A DNA stretch of 64,000 nucleotides, taken from the NCBI GenBank assembly GCA_017512025.1, contig JAFWHH010000012.1, positions 269,374 through 333,373 on the forward strand, written 5' to 3'. This DNA is from Clostridia bacterium (lineage in GTDB: Bacteria; Bacillota; Clostridia; TANB77; CAG-508). The translations under genes and the position numbers were made by a program. Under the pieces are notes generated by a model. It was not told where the DNA came from. It did no database searches and saw only the letters and a program-made list of their open reading frames with translations. Shown here piece after piece: positions 63,774 through 64,000 of the stretch; the stretch's first letter is position 1; each line of letters opens with the position of its first letter.

Positions 63774-63802
63774 ATTATACAACTTTATGAAGAAGAAAGC
63801 AA
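63774..63802 (-). promoter_or_regulatory. islet promoter
   Basis: Minus strand TTGCTT (63802-63797), 17-bp spacer, TATAAT (63779-63774). Confidence 0.75.
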
Positions 63803-64000
63803 ATTAGCAAGCTTCAGGAAAGAAATATAATAATAAAAAATATATATTTTATAATTTTTATATTTTTAATTTTTCCTCAAAAAATGCAAATTTAGGCAAA
63901 AAGTAGGGGAGTTACGTAATTTTTCATATTTTGATATTTTCGATATTTTTTATATTTTTAAATATTTTATAAAAAATGTAAAATCAAGATATAAAATAAC
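63803..64000. other. AT-rich sequence, nothing identified
   Basis: Runs of A and T with short ATATTTT repeats; no open frame, promoter pair or hairpin that I can support. The last bases may be upstream of a gene outside the window. Confidence 0.6.

Noticed and set aside
1..64000. Chimeric assembly as the explanation of mixed composition
   Set aside because: The two classes alternate gene by gene with tidy intergenic junctions and share the same promoter type, which a misjoin of contigs would not give. Read coverage would settle it.
1..64000. tRNA or rRNA genes
   Set aside because: No T-loop consensus with matching acceptor stem and no rRNA-like block were seen on either strand; a covariance search was not possible here.

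Overview
The window reads as the chromosome of an AT-rich, spore-forming member of the Clostridia (Bacillota), probably an uncultured gut or rumen lineage. The evidence is a set of sporulation genes (dpaB, ytvI, yabP, yabQ, an AbrB/SpoVT-type regulator), diaminopimelate genes, divIC, secA, rho, prfB with its programmed frameshift, and a very large cell-surface adhesin. No tRNA, rRNA, CRISPR array, integrase or transposase was seen. Genus-level placement is not possible from what is visible.

Two kinds of gene alternate. 'Backbone' genes are AT-rich, use AGA for almost every arginine and prefer TTA/CTA leucine codons. About 22 'islet' genes are visibly richer in G+C and use CGT/CGC and CTG/CTT codons. 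They lie singly or in short groups between backbone genes. Most have their own sigma-A-type promoter (with one exception a 17-bp spacer, -10 often preceded by TGn), a hairpin in the 5' leader, a strong ribosome binding site and their own terminator. This resembles phage 'morons' scattered through a chromosome. Most islet products are unknown; the recognisable ones are a GNAT acetyltransferase, a phospholipase C-like protein, an adenylosuccinate synthetase homologue, a zinc-ribbon membrane protein and a DNA methyltransferase with an altered catalytic motif.

Layout. 1-3.9 kb: islets around a dNTP triphosphohydrolase (dgt) and an HTH protein. 3.9-7.4 kb: asd, dapA, dapB, rubrerythrin. 7.4-9.5 kb: three minus-strand islets with near-identical promoter-leaders. 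9.6-12 kb: dpaB and an AbiE toxin-antitoxin pair between two 37-bp repeats. 12.3-15.2 kb: TetR, phosphodiester glycosidase, YtvI. 15.4-24.8 kb: a 3124-residue BspA-like adhesin with 28 repeats. 25-30.6 kb: a membrane-anchored OB-like protein, secA, an AbrB protein, an acyltransferase and two pseudogene remnants. 30.6-37.8 kb: mixed islets, APH-like kinase, GNAT, Nudix, lipoprotein. 37.9-41.6 kb: a protein with two GHKL ATPase modules plus an HExxH motif, followed by a small partner. 41.7-48 kb: tlyA, DUF4160/DUF2442 pair, prfB, yabP-yabQ-divIC, rho. 48.2-50 kb: a DUF218-like protein with a long insertion. 50-55.5 kb: the largest islet cluster (PurA homologue, then a four-gene operon with the methyltransferase). 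55.6-64 kb: small membrane proteins, an HNH protein, a hexapeptide acyltransferase and further islets.

How the genes work together. Asd, DapA and DapB lead from aspartate to the precursor that DpaB helps turn into spore dipicolinate. YabP/YabQ act in spore coat and cortex assembly and DivIC in septation. The most promising undescribed material is the dispersed islet class, including a leader RNA stem (GTYRGTG...CACTRAC) shared by four islets with covarying pairs, together with the tandem-GHKL/HExxH protein and the operon at 52.0-55.5 kb.
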